DNA of 64,000 nucleotides from Pseudomonas sp. GM21 (lineage in GTDB: Bacteria > Pseudomonadota > Gammaproteobacteria > Pseudomonadales > Pseudomonadaceae), in the NCBI RefSeq assembly GCF_000282215.1, contig NZ_AKJS01000119.1, positions 1-64,000 of the forward strand. The letters are read 5' to 3'. The position numbers were made by a program, and so were the translations under genes. Positions 15,106 through 26,514 of the stretch are shown in pieces (the stretch's first letter is position 1; each line of letters begins with the position of its first letter). A model generated the notes under the pieces. That model searched no databases and was not told where the DNA came from. It saw only the letters and a program-made list of their open reading frames with translations.

Positions 15106-17487
15106 TCACTTCCTTAACGTGGCGTTCAACCTTTGTTCGAGCGAGGTGAGGATGTTTTGCGTCGTGGTATTCACCTCATCGTCATTAAGAGTGCGCGATG
15201 GATGCTGCCAGGTCAAGCCAACTGCAAGGCTTTTTCTATCAGGATCAATGCCTTTACCCTGATACACGTCAAATAGCCTGAGGTCCGTCAGCCATTCGCC
15301 TGCATTTTCACGGATTACGTCCAGAACAGCGCTGGCTGCGACGTCTTTTTCGGCGATCAGTGCAAGGTCACGACGCACTTCAGGGAAGCGCGACAACTCA
15401 CTGAATTTAGGCATTTTGCCCAACGCCACTTCAGCCAGAACCAACTCGAAAACGAAGACTGGACGATCGAGACCGAGGGTCTTCGACAATTCAGGGTGAA
15501 TGGCCCCCACAAAACCTGCCAAACGCCCTTCACGCTCGATGCGCGCGGTTTGACCCGGGTGCAGCGCTGGGTGTTTGCCTGGCACGAAAGTGAACGAGTC
15601 CAGCGCACCGGCAAAGCCCAGCACCGCTTCCACATCAGCCTTGACGTCAAAGAAGTCCACGACATCGCGACCTTGTGCCCAGCCTTCTGGCAGACGACTG
15701 CCGCAAACAACACCTGCCAACATAGGCTCTTGCTTCAGGCCTTCAAGCTGACCAACGAAACGCAGGCCGCTTTCGAACAGGCGGACACGATCCTGCTGAC
15801 GGTTCAGATTGTGCTGGAGTGCCTTGACCAGACCTGGCCACAAGGATGAACGCATGGCCGCCATGTCGTTCGAAATCGGGTTGGCCAACAGCAGCGGTTC
15901 TACACCCGGATTAAACAGTTCGAATTGTTTCGGATCGATGAAACTGTAGGTGATCGCTTCCTGATAGCCACGGGCGACCAACAGGCGACGAAGTTCAGGC
16001 AGATCGCTACGCGCTTCAGACTTGGCTTGCGGCGCCAGACGAGCTTGCGGATAACGAACCGGCAGACGGTTGTAACCGTACAGACGGGCCAGCTCCTCGA
16101 TCAAATCGACTTCCAGACTGATGTCGAAGCGATGGCTTGGCACTTCTACTCGCCACTGCCCTGCCCCTTCGGCGGAAACGGTCAGGCCCAACCCGTTGAG
16201 CAGACGCTCGACTTCGGCCGAATCCATTTCCATGCCCAGCATCTGGCTGATGCGCTGTGCACGCAACGTAACCGGAGCAATCTTCGGCAGATGCTGTTCG
16301 CTAACGGTCTCGATGATCGGGCCGGCTTCGCCGCCAGTGATCTCCAGCAGCAGGCCAGTGGCGCGCTCCATGGCTTCACGGGCCAGTTGCCAGTCAACAC
16401 CACGCTCGTAACGGTGCGAGGCATCGGTGTGCAGGCCATAGGAACGGGCCTTGCCAGCGACCGCAATCTGATCGAAGAACGCGCTTTCAAGGAAAATATC
16501 GCGAGTGGTCGCAGTGTTGACACCACTGTGCTCGCCACCCATGACGCCGGCAATCGCCAGAGCGCGGGTGTGGTCGGCGATCACCAGGGTATCGCTACGC
16601 AGCGTTACTTCCTGACCGTCGAGCAGAACCAGTTTCTCGCCTTCTTCGGCCATGCGAACACGGATGCCGCCATTGATTTCGGCGAGATCGAACGCGTGCA
16701 GTGGCTGACCCAGTTCCAGCATCACATAGTTAGTGATGTCTACAGCTGCATCGATGCTGCGCACTTCGGAACGACGCAGACGCTCAACCATCCACAACGG
16801 CGTTGGCTTGGACAGGTCGACGTTACGGATCACACGACCCAGGTAACGCGGGCAAGCGGCCGGTGCCAGCACTTCAACCGAGCGCACTTCATCGTGCACA
16901 GCGGGAACGGTCGCAACGACCGGGCGGGTGACGCTGGCAGCGTACAGCGCGCCGACTTCACGGGCCAGACCGGCCAGGGACAGGCAGTCGCCGCGGTTCG
17001 GGGTCAGGTCAACCTCGATGCTGGCGTCGTCCAGGCTCAGGTACTCACGAATGTCCTGACCGACCGGAGCATCGACTGGCAATTCCATCAAGCCATCGTT
17101 GCCCTCACCCACTTGCAGTTCGGCCTGCGAGCACAGCATGCCGTTGGACTCAACGCCACGCAGCTTGGCTTTCTTGATTTTGAAATCGCCCGGCAGTTCG
17201 GCACCGATCATGGCGAACGGGATCTTCAGGCCCGGGCGCACGTTTGGCGCGCCGCAAACGACCTGAAAGGTTTCCGAACCATTGCTGACCTGGCAAACAC
17301 GCAGCTTGTCAGCGTCCGGGTGCTGCTCGGTGCTCAGCACCTCGCCCACGACCACACCACTGAAAACACCGGCGGCCGGCGTAACGCTATCGACCTCAAG
17401 ACCGGCCATCGACAGACGAGCAACCAGCTCGTCGCGACTTACCTGCGGGCTTACCCAGCCACGCAGCCATTGTTCACTGAATTTCAT
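15106..17487 (-). CDS. pheT: Phenylalanyl-tRNA synthetase beta subunit
   Basis: 793 residues, standard length. It has the N-terminal tRNA-binding OB domain (VVGEVLSTEQHPDADKLRVC), the B3/B4 editing domain and the C-terminal ferredoxin-like anticodon domain (FSELSRFPEVRRDLAL). With PheS it forms the alpha2-beta2 enzyme that charges tRNA-Phe and edits mischarged Tyr-tRNA. It lies 26 bases after pheS. Confidence 0.98.
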   Translation of the reverse strand: MKFSEQWLRGWVSPQVSRDELVARLSMAGLEVDSVTPAAGVFSGVVVGEVLSTEQHPDADKLRVCQVSNGSETFQVVCGAPNVRPGLKIPFAMIGAELPGDFKIKKAKLRGVESNGMLCSQAELQVGEGNDGLMELPVDAPVGQDIREYLSLDDASIEVDLTPNRGDCLSLAGLAREVGALYAASVTRPVVATVPAVHDEVRSVEVLAPAACPRYLGRVIRNVDLSKPTPLWMVERLRRSEVRSIDAAVDITNYVMLELGQPLHAFDLAEINGGIRVRMAEEGEKLVLLDGQEVTLRSDTLVIADHTRALAIAGVMGGEHSGVNTATTRDIFLESAFFDQIAVAGKARSYGLHTDASHRYERGVDWQLAREAMERATGLLLEITGGEAGPIIETVSEQHLPKIAPVTLRAQRISQMLGMEMDSAEVERLLNGLGLTVSAEGAGQWRVEVPSHRFDISLEVDLIEELARLYGYNRLPVRYPQARLAPQAKSEARSDLPELRRLLVARGYQEAITYSFIDPKQFELFNPGVEPLLLANPISNDMAAMRSSLWPGLVKALQHNLNRQQDRVRLFESGLRFVGQLEGLKQEPMLAGVVCGSRLPEGWAQGRDVVDFFDVKADVEAVLGFAGALDSFTFVPGKHPALHPGQTARIEREGRLAGFVGAIHPELSKTLGLDRPVFVFELVLAEVALGKMPKFSELSRFPEVRRDLALIAEKDVAASAVLDVIRENAGEWLTDLRLFDVYQGKGIDPDRKSLAVGLTWQHPSRTLNDDEVNTTTQNILTSLEQRLNATLRK

Positions 17488-17513
17488 CCTGCTCTCCTAA
17501 GAATTCGTTACGA

Positions 17514-18584
<1,071 letters not shown>

Positions 18585-18639
18585 ATGACGTTTAACACCT
18601 GGCCCCACAGAGGTGAGGCCGGGTGACTGTCGGGGGTAC

Positions 18640-18996
18640 TTAAGCCAAGGTGGCTTTAGCTTTCTCGACAATCGCAGCAAACGCCGCTTTTTCGTTCACT
18701 GCCAGATCAGCCAGAACCTTACGGTCGATCTCGATGGACGCTTTTTTCAGGCCGGCGATGAAACGGCTGTAGGACAGACCGTTGATACGTGCACCAGCGT
18801 TGATACGAGCGATCCACAGAGCGCGGAACTGACGTTTTTTCTGACGACGGTCACGGTAGGCGTATTGGCCTGCCTTGATTACCGCTTGCTTGGCAACACG
18901 GAATACGCGCGAGCGAGCGCCGTAGTAGCCTTTAGCAAGTTTCAGAATTTTTTTGTGACGTTTACGGGCAATGACGCCACGCTTTACACGAGCCAT
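18640..18996 (-). CDS. rplT: 50S ribosomal protein L20
   Basis: 118 residues, basic N-terminus [20 protein letters not shown] typical of L20. It binds 23S rRNA early in large-subunit assembly. In enterobacteria L20 also represses the rpmI-rplT message; whether it does here is not shown by the sequence. Confidence 0.98.
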   Translation of the reverse strand: MARVKRGVIARKRHKKILKLAKGYYGARSRVFRVAKQAVIKAGQYAYRDRRQKKRQFRALWIARINAGARINGLSYSRFIAGLKKASIEIDRKVLADLAVNEKAAFAAIVEKAKATLA

Positions 18997-19024
18997 GAGT
19001 TACTTCCTCTATTCTTGACTAAAA

Positions 19025-19219
19025 TTAACGAAGGCGCAGCATGCGCTCGACTTTTGCCACGTCAGACGGATGCAGCAAGCTGCTACCGCGCAGTTGACGC
19101 TTACGCTTGGTCGACATTTTAGTCAGGATGTGGCTCTTGAAAGCGTGCTTGTGCTTGATACCGTTAGCAGTTTTCAGAAACCGCTTAGCAGCACCACTTT
19201 TCGTTTTCATTTTTGGCAT
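19025..19219 (-). CDS. rpmI: 50S ribosomal protein L35
   Basis: 64 residues, [20 protein letters not shown] start and a highly basic body, standard for L35. It lies between infC and rplT in the conserved order. Confidence 0.98.
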   Translation of the reverse strand: MPKMKTKSGAAKRFLKTANGIKHKHAFKSHILTKMSTKRKRQLRGSSLLHPSDVAKVERMLRLR

Positions 19220-19279
19220 GTTCGGATACTCCGCATTCAGTTGATAAACATAATCAGAAGGCCTGCCGTGCCCTGTTGA

Positions 19280-19831
19280 TTACTTCTTCTTTTTCGGGGC
19301 GATGACCATGATCAGCTGGCGTCCTTCCATCTTAGGATGCTGTTCGACCGAACCGTACTCGAGCAAGTCACCTTCAACTCGCTTGAGGAGTTCCATCCCC
19401 AGCTCCTGGTGGGCCATCTCACGGCCGCGGAATCGCAAGGATACCTTGGCCCTGTCCCCATCACTCAGGAAACGTACCAGGTTGCGCAGTTTTACCTGGT
19501 AATCCCCTTCCTCCGTCCCTGGACGAAACTTGATTTCTTTAACCTGAATCTGCTTCTGGTTTTTCTTGGCCGCGGCAATCTGTTTCTTCTTCTCGAAGAT
19601 CGACTTGCCGTAGTCCATCAGCTTGCAAACAGGGGGTACTGCATCGGCGGAAATTTCCACCAGATCCAGCTTGGCCTCTTCAGCCTTAAGAAGCGCGTCT
19701 TCAATTGACACAATCCCAAGCTGCTCACCCTCAGCCCCAATTAACCGAACCTCGCGTGCCGAGATATTCTCGTTGATCGGGGCTTTCGGTGCAGCTCGTT
19801 TATCTTGTCTCATTTCACGCTTAATAATAAT
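19280..19831 (-). CDS. infC: Translation initiation factor IF-3 (AUU start)
   Basis: 183 residues if it starts at an ATT, as infC does in most proteobacteria; an ATG six codons in would give 177. Three ATT codons run from 19831 to 19823, after GGAG, and the first overlaps the thrS stop by one base; which ATT is used is uncertain. Domains: the N-terminal part with [14 protein letters not shown], a linker, and a C-terminal domain with [15 protein letters not shown]. The non-canonical start underlies IF-3 autoregulation in E. coli. Confidence 0.96.
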   Translation of the reverse strand: MIIKREMRQDKRAAPKAPINENISAREVRLIGAEGEQLGIVSIEDALLKAEEAKLDLVEISADAVPPVCKLMDYGKSIFEKKKQIAAAKKNQKQIQVKEIKFRPGTEEGDYQVKLRNLVRFLSDGDRAKVSLRFRGREMAHQELGMELLKRVEGDLLEYGSVEQHPKMEGRQLIMVIAPKKKK

Positions 19832-21753
19832 TACTCCGAATCTGGGCGACCACGCCGGGAAACCGCTTGCGCGAGAAACTCAGCGAACTGGGCGACGGGC
19901 ATCGAGCCCAGGTCAGCACCTTCACGAGTACGCACAGCGACAGTCTGCATCTCGACTTCCCGATCTCCAATAACCAAGAGATAGGGAACCTTGAGCAAAG
20001 TATGCTCGCGGATTTTAAAGCCGATCTTTTCATTTCTCAAGTCAGACTTGGCACGAAATCCGCTTTCGTTGAGAGTTTTTTCAACCTCGGCGGCAAAATC
20101 GGCCTGTTTATCAGTGATATTCATGATCACTGCCTGGGTCGGAGCCAGCCACGCGGGGAACGCACCCTCGTAGTGCTCGATCAGGATTCCGACGAAACGT
20201 TCGAAGGAGCCCAGGATCGCCCGGTGCAACATTACCGGGTGCTTGCGACTGTTGTCTTCGGAGACGTATTCGGCTCCCAAACGGACAGGCAGGTTAAAAT
20301 CGAGCTGAAGGGTACCACACTGCCAGACTCGGCCAAGGCAATCTTTCAGCGAGAATTCGATCTTCGGACCGTAGAAAGCACCTTCGCCCGGCTGCAGATC
20401 GTACGGCAGGCCAGCGCTATCAAGGGCTGCGGCCAATGCCGCTTCTGCGCGATCCCACAGCTCGTCGGAACCAACGCGTTTTTCCGGACGAGTGGACAGC
20501 TTCATCTCGACGTCTTTAAAGCCGAAGTCGGCATAAACGTCCATGGTCAGCTTGATGAATGCAGCGGATTCGGCCTGCATCTGCTCTTCAGTACAGAAGA
20601 TGTGGGCGTCATCCTGGGTGAACGCACGCACGCGCATGATGCCGTGCAACGCACCCGATGGCTCGTTACGGTGGCAAGCACCGAATTCGGCCAGGCGCAT
20701 CGGCAACTCGCGGTAGCTTTTCAGGCCCTGATTGAACACTTGCACGTGGCAAGGGCAGTTCATTGGCTTGATGGCGTAGTCGCGGTTTTCCGACTGAGTG
20801 GTGAACATGTTGTCGGCGTAGTTGGCCCAGTGCCCGGATTTCTCCCACAGGCTGCGGTCAACGACTTGTGGAGTCTTGATCTCCAGGTAACCGTTGTCGC
20901 GCTGAACCTTGCGCATGTATTGCTCGAGCACCTGGTACAGCGTCCAGCCATTCGGGTGCCAGAACACCATGCCCGGCGACTCTTCCTGGGTGTGAAACAG
21001 GCCCAGGCGTTTGCCGATCTTGCGGTGATCGCGCTTTTCAGCTTCTTCAATGCGCTGGATGTAAGCCGCCAATTGCTTCTTGTCCGCCCATGCGGTGCCG
21101 TAAACGCGCTGCAATTGCTCGTTTTTGGCATCGCCACGCCAGTAGGCGCCGGACAACTTGGTCAATTTGAAGGATTTCAAGAAGCGCGTGTTCGGCACGT
21201 GCGGGCCGCGGCACATGTCGACGTATTCTTCGTGATAATACAGGCCCATAGCCTGTTCGTTCGGCATGTCCTCGACCAGGCGCAACTTGTAGTCTTCGCC
21301 ACGGGCCTTGAACACTTCGATCACTTCGGCGCGCGGAGTGACTTTCTTGATCACGTCGTAATCTTTCTCGATCAGCTGCTGCATGCGCTGTTCGATGGCA
21401 GCCATGTCGTCCGGAGTGAAAGGACGCTCGAAGGCGATGTCGTAATAGAAGCCTTCGTCGATGACCGGCCCGATCACCATTTTGGCGGTCGGGTACAACT
21501 GCTTGACCGCGTGGCCAACCAGGTGGGCGCAAGAGTGGCGAATGATCTCCAGCCCCTCTTCATCCTTTGGCGTAATGATTTGCAGCGTGGAATCGCTGTC
21601 GATGATGTCACTGGCGTCGACCAGCTTGCCATTGACCTTGCCGGCCACGGTGGCCTTGGCCAGCCCGGCACCAATGGATGTGGCGACCTCGGCTACGGAA
21701 ACCGGGTGATCGAATGAACGTTGACTGCCGTCGGGAAGAGTAATAGTTGGCAT
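19831..21753 (-). CDS. thrS: Threonyl-tRNA synthetase
   Basis: 640 residues from the ATG at 21753, which follows AGGAGG; this is the usual ThrRS length. It has the TGS domain ([11 protein letters not shown] on), an editing domain with [11 protein letters not shown] and HxxxC-type residues, and class II catalytic motifs ([24 protein letters not shown] quoted in part, [11 protein letters not shown]) plus the anticodon domain. It starts the operon thrS-infC-rpmI-rplT-pheST-ihfA-merR. Confidence 0.98.
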   Translation of the reverse strand: MPTITLPDGSQRSFDHPVSVAEVATSIGAGLAKATVAGKVNGKLVDASDIIDSDSTLQIITPKDEEGLEIIRHSCAHLVGHAVKQLYPTAKMVIGPVIDEGFYYDIAFERPFTPDDMAAIEQRMQQLIEKDYDVIKKVTPRAEVIEVFKARGEDYKLRLVEDMPNEQAMGLYYHEEYVDMCRGPHVPNTRFLKSFKLTKLSGAYWRGDAKNEQLQRVYGTAWADKKQLAAYIQRIEEAEKRDHRKIGKRLGLFHTQEESPGMVFWHPNGWTLYQVLEQYMRKVQRDNGYLEIKTPQVVDRSLWEKSGHWANYADNMFTTQSENRDYAIKPMNCPCHVQVFNQGLKSYRELPMRLAEFGACHRNEPSGALHGIMRVRAFTQDDAHIFCTEEQMQAESAAFIKLTMDVYADFGFKDVEMKLSTRPEKRVGSDELWDRAEAALAAALDSAGLPYDLQPGEGAFYGPKIEFSLKDCLGRVWQCGTLQLDFNLPVRLGAEYVSEDNSRKHPVMLHRAILGSFERFVGILIEHYEGAFPAWLAPTQAVIMNITDKQADFAAEVEKTLNESGFRAKSDLRNEKIGFKIREHTLLKVPYLLVIGDREVEMQTVAVRTREGADLGSMPVAQFAEFLAQAVSRRGRPDSE

Positions 21754-22126
21754 GGCGCCTCCTCTCCTAGTGGTGACCCCTACCAAAGGTCACGTGGGTT
21801 GGGATGAGCCAGTACAAGATCCGATCCAGGCCATTCAATGACGAACGCCTGCCTTACAGCGGCAGGAGCCTTGCGGCCAACCGGAAAACCGAACCAGAGT
21901 GACTGGGATTCAAATCAGGGTTATTCGCGCAGTTGCCGCCACCGGGACTGAAGGTCATCCGGAGCTTGCAAACGCCCGAGCGAGGCATGCTAGCACAGAT
22001 GACCGGTCGTCGACGCAAGCAGACTTTGTGCGGGGGCAAATCGGGCCTATTTATGCCAGAGTGCTGAACTTGAACACCGCTTCGCCCCTCAATAACACGT
22101 CATTGACCCACAAGGAGCATCCCAGC
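21754..22126. other. Divergent intergenic region upstream of thrS
   Basis: About 370 bases between thrS (leftward) and a small exported protein gene (rightward). It must hold both promoters. A thrS leader is likely, but I could not fold a convincing tRNA-like operator or terminator by eye, and no tRNA gene is present. Confidence 0.5.
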
Positions 22127-22429
22127 ATGCGTCTGAACCGTTTGTTCGCCGTAATCGCCCCTATCATTCTGCTGCTGCCATTGGCCGCCCATGCCGACTG
22201 GCCAAAGGGGGAACGCGAGAAATACATGGCGCAGTGCGTTCCCGCGGCAGCACAAAAGATCGGTGATGCGAAGGCAAAAGCCGTCTGTGGTTGCGGCGCC
22301 GATCAGCTCAAATCATATCCTGCCAAAGACCTCCAGGCATTGATGAACGGCTCTGCGAGTCCAGAGCTGGGGCAACAGGCAATGCAGAAAATCGCCACTT
22401 GCAGAGTCGATACCGGCGCGAAGAAATAA
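22127..22429 (+). CDS. Small exported protein, unknown
   Basis: 100 residues from the ATG at 22127 with AAGGAG upstream. The signal peptide is MRLNRLFAVIAPIILLLPLA, with cleavage after AHA. The mature part has four cysteines (QCVPAA, VCGCGAD, ATCRV) and is helical. Small periplasmic proteins of this layout are frequent in Pseudomonas and are of unknown function. Confidence 0.85.
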   Translation: MRLNRLFAVIAPIILLLPLAAHADWPKGEREKYMAQCVPAAAQKIGDAKAKAVCGCGADQLKSYPAKDLQALMNGSASPELGQQAMQKIATCRVDTGAKK

Positions 22430-22538
22430 GCGTCTCGCATTGGTTTTTTCACCTGCAATGACCGAAAAAACAGGCCGAATGTCGCTTTGTCAGACATTTT
22501 TTGAAGGTTTTACAGCTTTTTTTTCGTCTTTACTTTCA

Positions 22539-22569
22539 GCTGGAAGCCTTTAAAAACGGGGCTTCCAGC
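22539..22569. repeat. Inverted repeat upstream of the cold-shock gene
   Basis: GCTGGAAGC and GCTTCCAGC can pair around a 13-base AT-rich loop. No T tract follows on either strand, so it is not a clear terminator; it could be a structure ahead of the cold-shock transcript. Confidence 0.3.
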
Positions 22570-22720
22570 CATTTGAAGCAGCAAAGAACGCTCGACAGCA
22601 AGGCAAACAGCACGTCCGGGGGGCTCCCAAAGCGAACATTTCGACTATGATACTCCGGTGTGCCCAGTTGGCCTGAGCAGCACAGCACTACTGAAAATAT
22701 ATGTTTCTTGGAGATACACC

Positions 22721-22933
22721 ATGTCTAATCGCCAAACCGGCACCGTTAAATGGTTCAACGATGAAAAAGGCTTCGGCTTCATCACTCCTCAAGGTGGCGG
22801 TGACGACCTGTTCGTACACTTCAAAGCTATCGAAAGCGACGGTTTCAAAAGCCTGAAAGAAGGCCAGACTGTTTCCTTCGTGGCTGAGAAAGGCCAAAAG
22901 GGTATGCAAGCTGCACAAGTTCGCCCAGAGTAA
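22721..22933 (+). CDS. Cold-shock protein (CspA family)
   Basis: 70 residues from the ATG at 22721 (TTGGAG upstream). A single cold-shock domain with the RNA-binding motifs [15 protein letters not shown] and DDLFVHF. It acts as an RNA chaperone; this type is often called CapB or CspD in Pseudomonas, but the name cannot be fixed here. A strong terminator follows. Confidence 0.96.
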   Translation: MSNRQTGTVKWFNDEKGFGFITPQGGGDDLFVHFKAIESDGFKSLKEGQTVSFVAEKGQKGMQAAQVRPE

Positions 22934-22948
22934 GTTTCTGGCGCACTA

Positions 22949-22979
22949 AAAAAACCCCGTCCATGCGACGGGGTTTTTT
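22949..22979 (+). terminator. Terminator of the cold-shock gene
   Basis: Stem CCCCGTC/GACGGGG with a 5-base loop, flanked by A7 and T7. Symmetrical, so it can also stop leftward transcription. Confidence 0.9.
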
Positions 22980-23005
22980 ATGGGCGAAACAAATGCCCGG
23001 CATGC

Positions 23006-23326
23006 TCAGCCGCAATTGACGCGAGTGACCACCCGACTGGCATCGGTGTGCAGGTTCAAGCGATCAGAGTGGTACTCCAGTGTCACCATGTCATTGGGCG
23101 ACAGGAACCGGGCGTTCTGTGCGCCTGCGCGAGTGCGCGCCTGCTCCAGCAGCTCGGGTGAAGCCGCTTTGCCGAGAGTGAATTCGGCAGCCTTTGCCTC
23201 ACAGCGGCTATGTCCAGTGTCAGTCGTCGCTACGGAGTCTGTTGCCGATTCGGATGATGTACTGCTGCAACCCGCCAGCAGAGTGACGGCAAACAAAGCA
23301 CCCAATGACGCGAGCTTCCAAGGCAT
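23006..23326 (-). CDS. Lipoprotein of the I78 peptidase inhibitor family
   Basis: 106 residues from MPWKLAS, preceded by AGGAGGC. The lipobox LLAGC gives a lipidated Cys near residue 19. The mature part matches I78 inhibitors: RCEAKAAEFTLGKAAS, GAQNARFLSPNDMVTLEYHSDRLN (in two parts) and VTRVNCG with two conserved cysteines. It probably inhibits serine peptidases in the cell envelope. Confidence 0.87.
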   Translation of the reverse strand: MPWKLASLGALFAVTLLAGCSSTSSESATDSVATTDTGHSRCEAKAAEFTLGKAASPELLEQARTRAGAQNARFLSPNDMVTLEYHSDRLNLHTDASRVVTRVNCG

Positions 23327-23419
23327 GACGCCTCCTTTGTAAATATTGTGCGAGCGCCGAGTTTGCCTGAGCACCGCCCTTCTCTTCATCACTCAATCGT
23401 GACTGAATATGAAAAGTGA

Positions 23420-23725
23420 TCAATAAACGTCGATGTAGTCGTACGGCGGTTTTGGCCAGTTCTCTTTCAGCGCATTGAAAATCTGCATGACCCAGACTTC
23501 GTCACTGGCTGCGACCAATCCTACATAGCCCGAGCCTTTGGCCCACGTCTCTAGCCGAAATCGCAGCCCGCCGATATCAGTGCCACCGACGACACCCGAA
23601 GAAATATAGGCGATACCGCTTTGGGTGACCCGCAGTTGAGTGTGCTCATCGTCACTGGCGGACGCCAACAGTTGGCGCACAGCCTCAAGGGTCAAACCGT
23701 CAGGAGTGTTCAAATCGATCTGCAC
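23420..23725 (-). CDS. Conserved hypothetical protein
   Basis: 101 acidic residues without signal peptide or membrane segments. The ending WPKPPYDYIDVY is distinctive. It looks like a small cytoplasmic protein of Pseudomonas; no function is known to me. Confidence 0.75.
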   Translation of the reverse strand: MQIDLNTPDGLTLEAVRQLLASASDDEHTQLRVTQSGIAYISSGVVGGTDIGGLRFRLETWAKGSGYVGLVAASDEVWVMQIFNALKENWPKPPYDYIDVY

Positions 23726-23857
23726 AGCGCGGTCCTTGAAAGTTCATCAAAGACCAAGTGTCGCATAGCCCTCCCCCCATGCCTAAGTCGGAGTGCCAAA
23801 CGCCGCGCAAAATGCTTAACTCGCTCCCTAGACCTCCCCTAATTCACGAGTGCCATC

Positions 23858-24067
23858 ATGACCACTGTAAGCATCGACGCCGACATCAAAGCCAAGTGGC
23901 AAGACGGGCACAGTTCTTACAGCCCGGGCAGTACGGAAGAGCTTGCCATAATCGCCATCGATCTTTTGGTCAGGGACATTGGAACCGAGGCCGCCCAGCA
24001 CTTCATCAAGCAGATTTTCGAAAAACACCTGGCGGACCAAAAAGCTGCGGAGACAGCACGGGCGTAA
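23858..24067 (+). CDS. Conserved hypothetical protein
   Basis: 69 residues, helical and amphipathic (EELAIIAIDLLVRDIG, HFIKQIFEKHLADQ). It converges on the nucleoside hydrolase gene. No domain recognised. Confidence 0.65.
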   Translation: MTTVSIDADIKAKWQDGHSSYSPGSTEELAIIAIDLLVRDIGTEAAQHFIKQIFEKHLADQKAAETARA

Positions 24068-24069
24068 AA

Positions 24070-24091
24070 CCCGCAGGCTGGCACCTGCGGG
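24070..24091. terminator. Hairpin between convergent genes
   Basis: CCCGCAGG and CCTGCGGG pair around a 6-base loop between the convergent small gene and the last gene of the ribose operon. It has only an AAAA on the left (TTTT for leftward transcription), so it may end the operon. Confidence 0.5.
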
Positions 24092-24099
24092 CGGGCGGC

Positions 24100-25128
24100 T
24101 TACTTCAGTCGCGCCAGGCGCTGAGTCAACAAGTCGAAGAAGCCATGTGCGTCGCCACTTTCAACCCAGAAAGCATTCTTCGGCGCTTTCAGGCCGTCAT
24201 ACCAGTCGACAATGGTCTGACCAAAGGTCGGGCCTTCGCGGCTATCAACGACCACGTTGACCGAGCGACCGGTAAACAGCTCAGGCTTGAGCAGGTAGGC
24301 AATGACGGTTGCGTCATGCACTGGGCCACCCGAAAGACCGTAGTGCTCCATATCACCCTTGACGTACTCATTGAGAATATCGCCCACCAGCTTGCTGGCG
24401 TTGTTGTTGATCGCCGCGATCTGTTTCAGACGAGCTTCGCTGGTGAGAATCTTGTGGGTCACATCCAGCGGTAGATAGGTCAGCTTCACGCCACTTTTCA
24501 ACACGACTTCAGCGGCTTGCGGATCGGCGAACAGGTTGAATTCGGCGACCGGCGTGATGTTGCCACCGTTGAAATGCGCGCCGCCCATGACCACCACTTC
24601 CTTGATGCCCTGAACAATCTCCGGCTCCTGGATCAGCGCCAGGGCCAGGTTGGTCTGCGGACCGAGCATGGCGATGGTGATGCTGTGGGGTTTGGCAGCC
24701 TTCAAGGTATCAATCAGGTAGTTGACCGCATTGCCTTCAGCCAAGCCATTCTTTGGTTCGTGCACGGTGACGCCCGACAGACCTTCCTTGCCATGAATGT
24801 TCTCGGCATAGATGGGCGTGCGCATTAGCGGTTTCGGTGCACCGGCGTAGACCGGTACGTCGTCGCGCCCTGCCCACTCACGGGCCAGCCGTGCGTTACG
24901 CGATGTCTTGTCCAGACGCACATTGCCGGCCACGGTGGTCAGCGCACGAATATTCAGCTCTTGCGGCGAAGCCAGGGCAAACAGTAAGGCGACCACATCG
25001 TCGGCACCCGGATCAGTGTCGATAATCAAGTCGATCTTTTCCGCCGCCTGGGCGCTCGTTGCAGTAATCATGGACAAACGCAGCAGACTCCGAAGCAGAT
25101 GGTGCAGTTTCTGAGCATAGCGTTGCAT
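24100..25128 (-). CDS. Exported nucleoside hydrolase
   Basis: 342 residues from MQRYAQ. The inosine-uridine hydrolase signature DTDPGADDVVALLFAL provides the calcium-binding aspartates; HGKEGL and the C-terminal HDATVIAYLL complete the site. The first 30 residues form a signal-like segment ending TSAQAA, so the enzyme is probably periplasmic, unlike the cytoplasmic RihA/B/C. It is the last gene of the ribose operon, so it would release ribose from external nucleosides for the adjacent transporter. Confidence 0.9.
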   Translation of the reverse strand: MQRYAQKLHHLLRSLLRLSMITATSAQAAEKIDLIIDTDPGADDVVALLFALASPQELNIRALTTVAGNVRLDKTSRNARLAREWAGRDDVPVYAGAPKPLMRTPIYAENIHGKEGLSGVTVHEPKNGLAEGNAVNYLIDTLKAAKPHSITIAMLGPQTNLALALIQEPEIVQGIKEVVVMGGAHFNGGNITPVAEFNLFADPQAAEVVLKSGVKLTYLPLDVTHKILTSEARLKQIAAINNNASKLVGDILNEYVKGDMEHYGLSGGPVHDATVIAYLLKPELFTGRSVNVVVDSREGPTFGQTIVDWYDGLKAPKNAFWVESGDAHGFFDLLTQRLARLK

Positions 25129-25171
25129 ATCGCACTCCTTGTGCGTGGGGGAAATCAATGTGTACAGCGCG

Positions 25172-25576
25172 CTAGAACGTCACCCCCGACACCAGCACGA
25201 TGTTGCAGTACGGCGCACATTCTCCGGTACGAACAATCGCGCGCGCCTGGCGGCTGAGGACCTTGAACTCATCATGGCTGAGCAACGTGCGCGTACCCAG
25301 CACGCCTTCGATGTTCAGTTCGTCCAGAACGCTCAACGCCGGCGGCTGCTTGCCCAGAATCTCCTGGGCCAGCACATGGCTTTCGACCTGCATTTCGCTG
25401 AGCACAACCTTCAAGGTACTGATGAAGTCTGGAATTCCTTGGGTCAGCGCCAGATCAATCAGCTCGACGCCTGGCGGCACCGGCAAACCGGCATCGCCGA
25501 TGACGACCATGTCGCCGTGACCCAGCGAGGCGATCAGCCGCGATAACGCGACATTGAGCAGCGGTGTTTTTTTCAT
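25172..25576 (-). CDS. rbsD: D-ribose pyranase
   Basis: 134 residues with the RbsD start [20 protein letters not shown] and ending [15 protein letters not shown]. It converts beta-pyranose to furanose ribose, the form used by RbsK. It overlaps rbsK by 4 bases (ATGA). Confidence 0.95.
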   Translation of the reverse strand: MKKTPLLNVALSRLIASLGHGDMVVIGDAGLPVPPGVELIDLALTQGIPDFISTLKVVLSEMQVESHVLAQEILGKQPPALSVLDELNIEGVLGTRTLLSHDEFKVLSRQARAIVRTGECAPYCNIVLVSGVTF

Positions 25577-26490
25577 GGGGTTTTAGACGCCTGTACGTCG
25601 GACAAGGTGGGAATCGAGGGTTGCGCGCCAGCCTGGGTGACCGACAGTGCCGCGGCGACCTGCCCGAACCGGATCGCTTCGGCTTCGCTGCTGCCGGCGG
25701 CCAATGCGGCAGCAAAACCACCGACGAAGGTATCCCCGGCGGCCGTGGTGTCGACGGCGTTGACCTTCGGTGCCGGGAAATGCTCCAGGCGTGTGCCGTC
25801 GGCGAACAGCGAACCCCCCGCGCCCAAAGTGATAATCACTTTGCTCGCGCCCATGGCGATCAGTCGGGTCGCGGCGGTTTCTGCCGATTCCAGGGAATCT
25901 ACCGGCAACCCCGTCAGGACTGAGGCTTCACTCTCGTTGGGGATCAGGTAATCGATGGCGGCAAACCAGTCCGCCGGCAATGGACGACTGGCGGGTGCCG
26001 GATTGAGAATGACGGTCTTGCCCAGTTCACGACCTCGTTTGAGGGCATGGCCAACCGTAGCGTCCGGCACTTCCAGCTGACAGATGATCACATCCGCCGT
26101 CTGTAATACGGCATCAAAACGGTCGATGACTTGCGGCGTCAGTGCACCATTGGCACCCGCAACGATGACGATGGCGTTCTGACTGTTGTCATCGACCACG
26201 ATCAACGCCACGCCGCTGGAGTCATCAACGGTGCTGACTGCCTGACAATCGATCTGTTCAGCCAACAGCGCCCCGCGCAATTGCGCGCCATAGGCATCGC
26301 TGCCCACACACCCGATCATTGACACATCGGCACCCAACCGGGCCGCGGCGACGGCTTGATTAGCTCCCTTGCCACCAGAAACCGTGGCAAACGACTCACC
26401 GATCAGCGTTTCACCGCCACGCGGCAGCCTCGGAGCCCGGGTTACCAGGTCCATGTTCAGACTGCCTATCACCACTACTTTTGCTGGCAT
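25573..26490 (-). CDS. rbsK: Ribokinase
   Basis: 305 residues, PfkB family: [20 protein letters not shown] near the start, the substrate loop [15 protein letters not shown], and the ATP/anion hole motif [20 protein letters not shown] with the catalytic Asp. It phosphorylates ribose to ribose 5-phosphate. Positioned between rbsR and rbsD. Confidence 0.96.
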   Translation of the reverse strand: MPAKVVVIGSLNMDLVTRAPRLPRGGETLIGESFATVSGGKGANQAVAAARLGADVSMIGCVGSDAYGAQLRGALLAEQIDCQAVSTVDDSSGVALIVVDDNSQNAIVIVAGANGALTPQVIDRFDAVLQTADVIICQLEVPDATVGHALKRGRELGKTVILNPAPASRPLPADWFAAIDYLIPNESEASVLTGLPVDSLESAETAATRLIAMGASKVIITLGAGGSLFADGTRLEHFPAPKVNAVDTTAAGDTFVGGFAAALAAGSSEAEAIRFGQVAAALSVTQAGAQPSIPTLSDVQASKTP

Positions 26491-26514
26491 ACATTACTAC
26501 TCGTCAATTCTGTT

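Noticed and set aside
19867-21717. Long open frame (616 codons) antisense to thrS
   Set aside because: It mirrors the codon bias of thrS, has no recognisable domain and no ribosome site; thrS on the other strand is certain.
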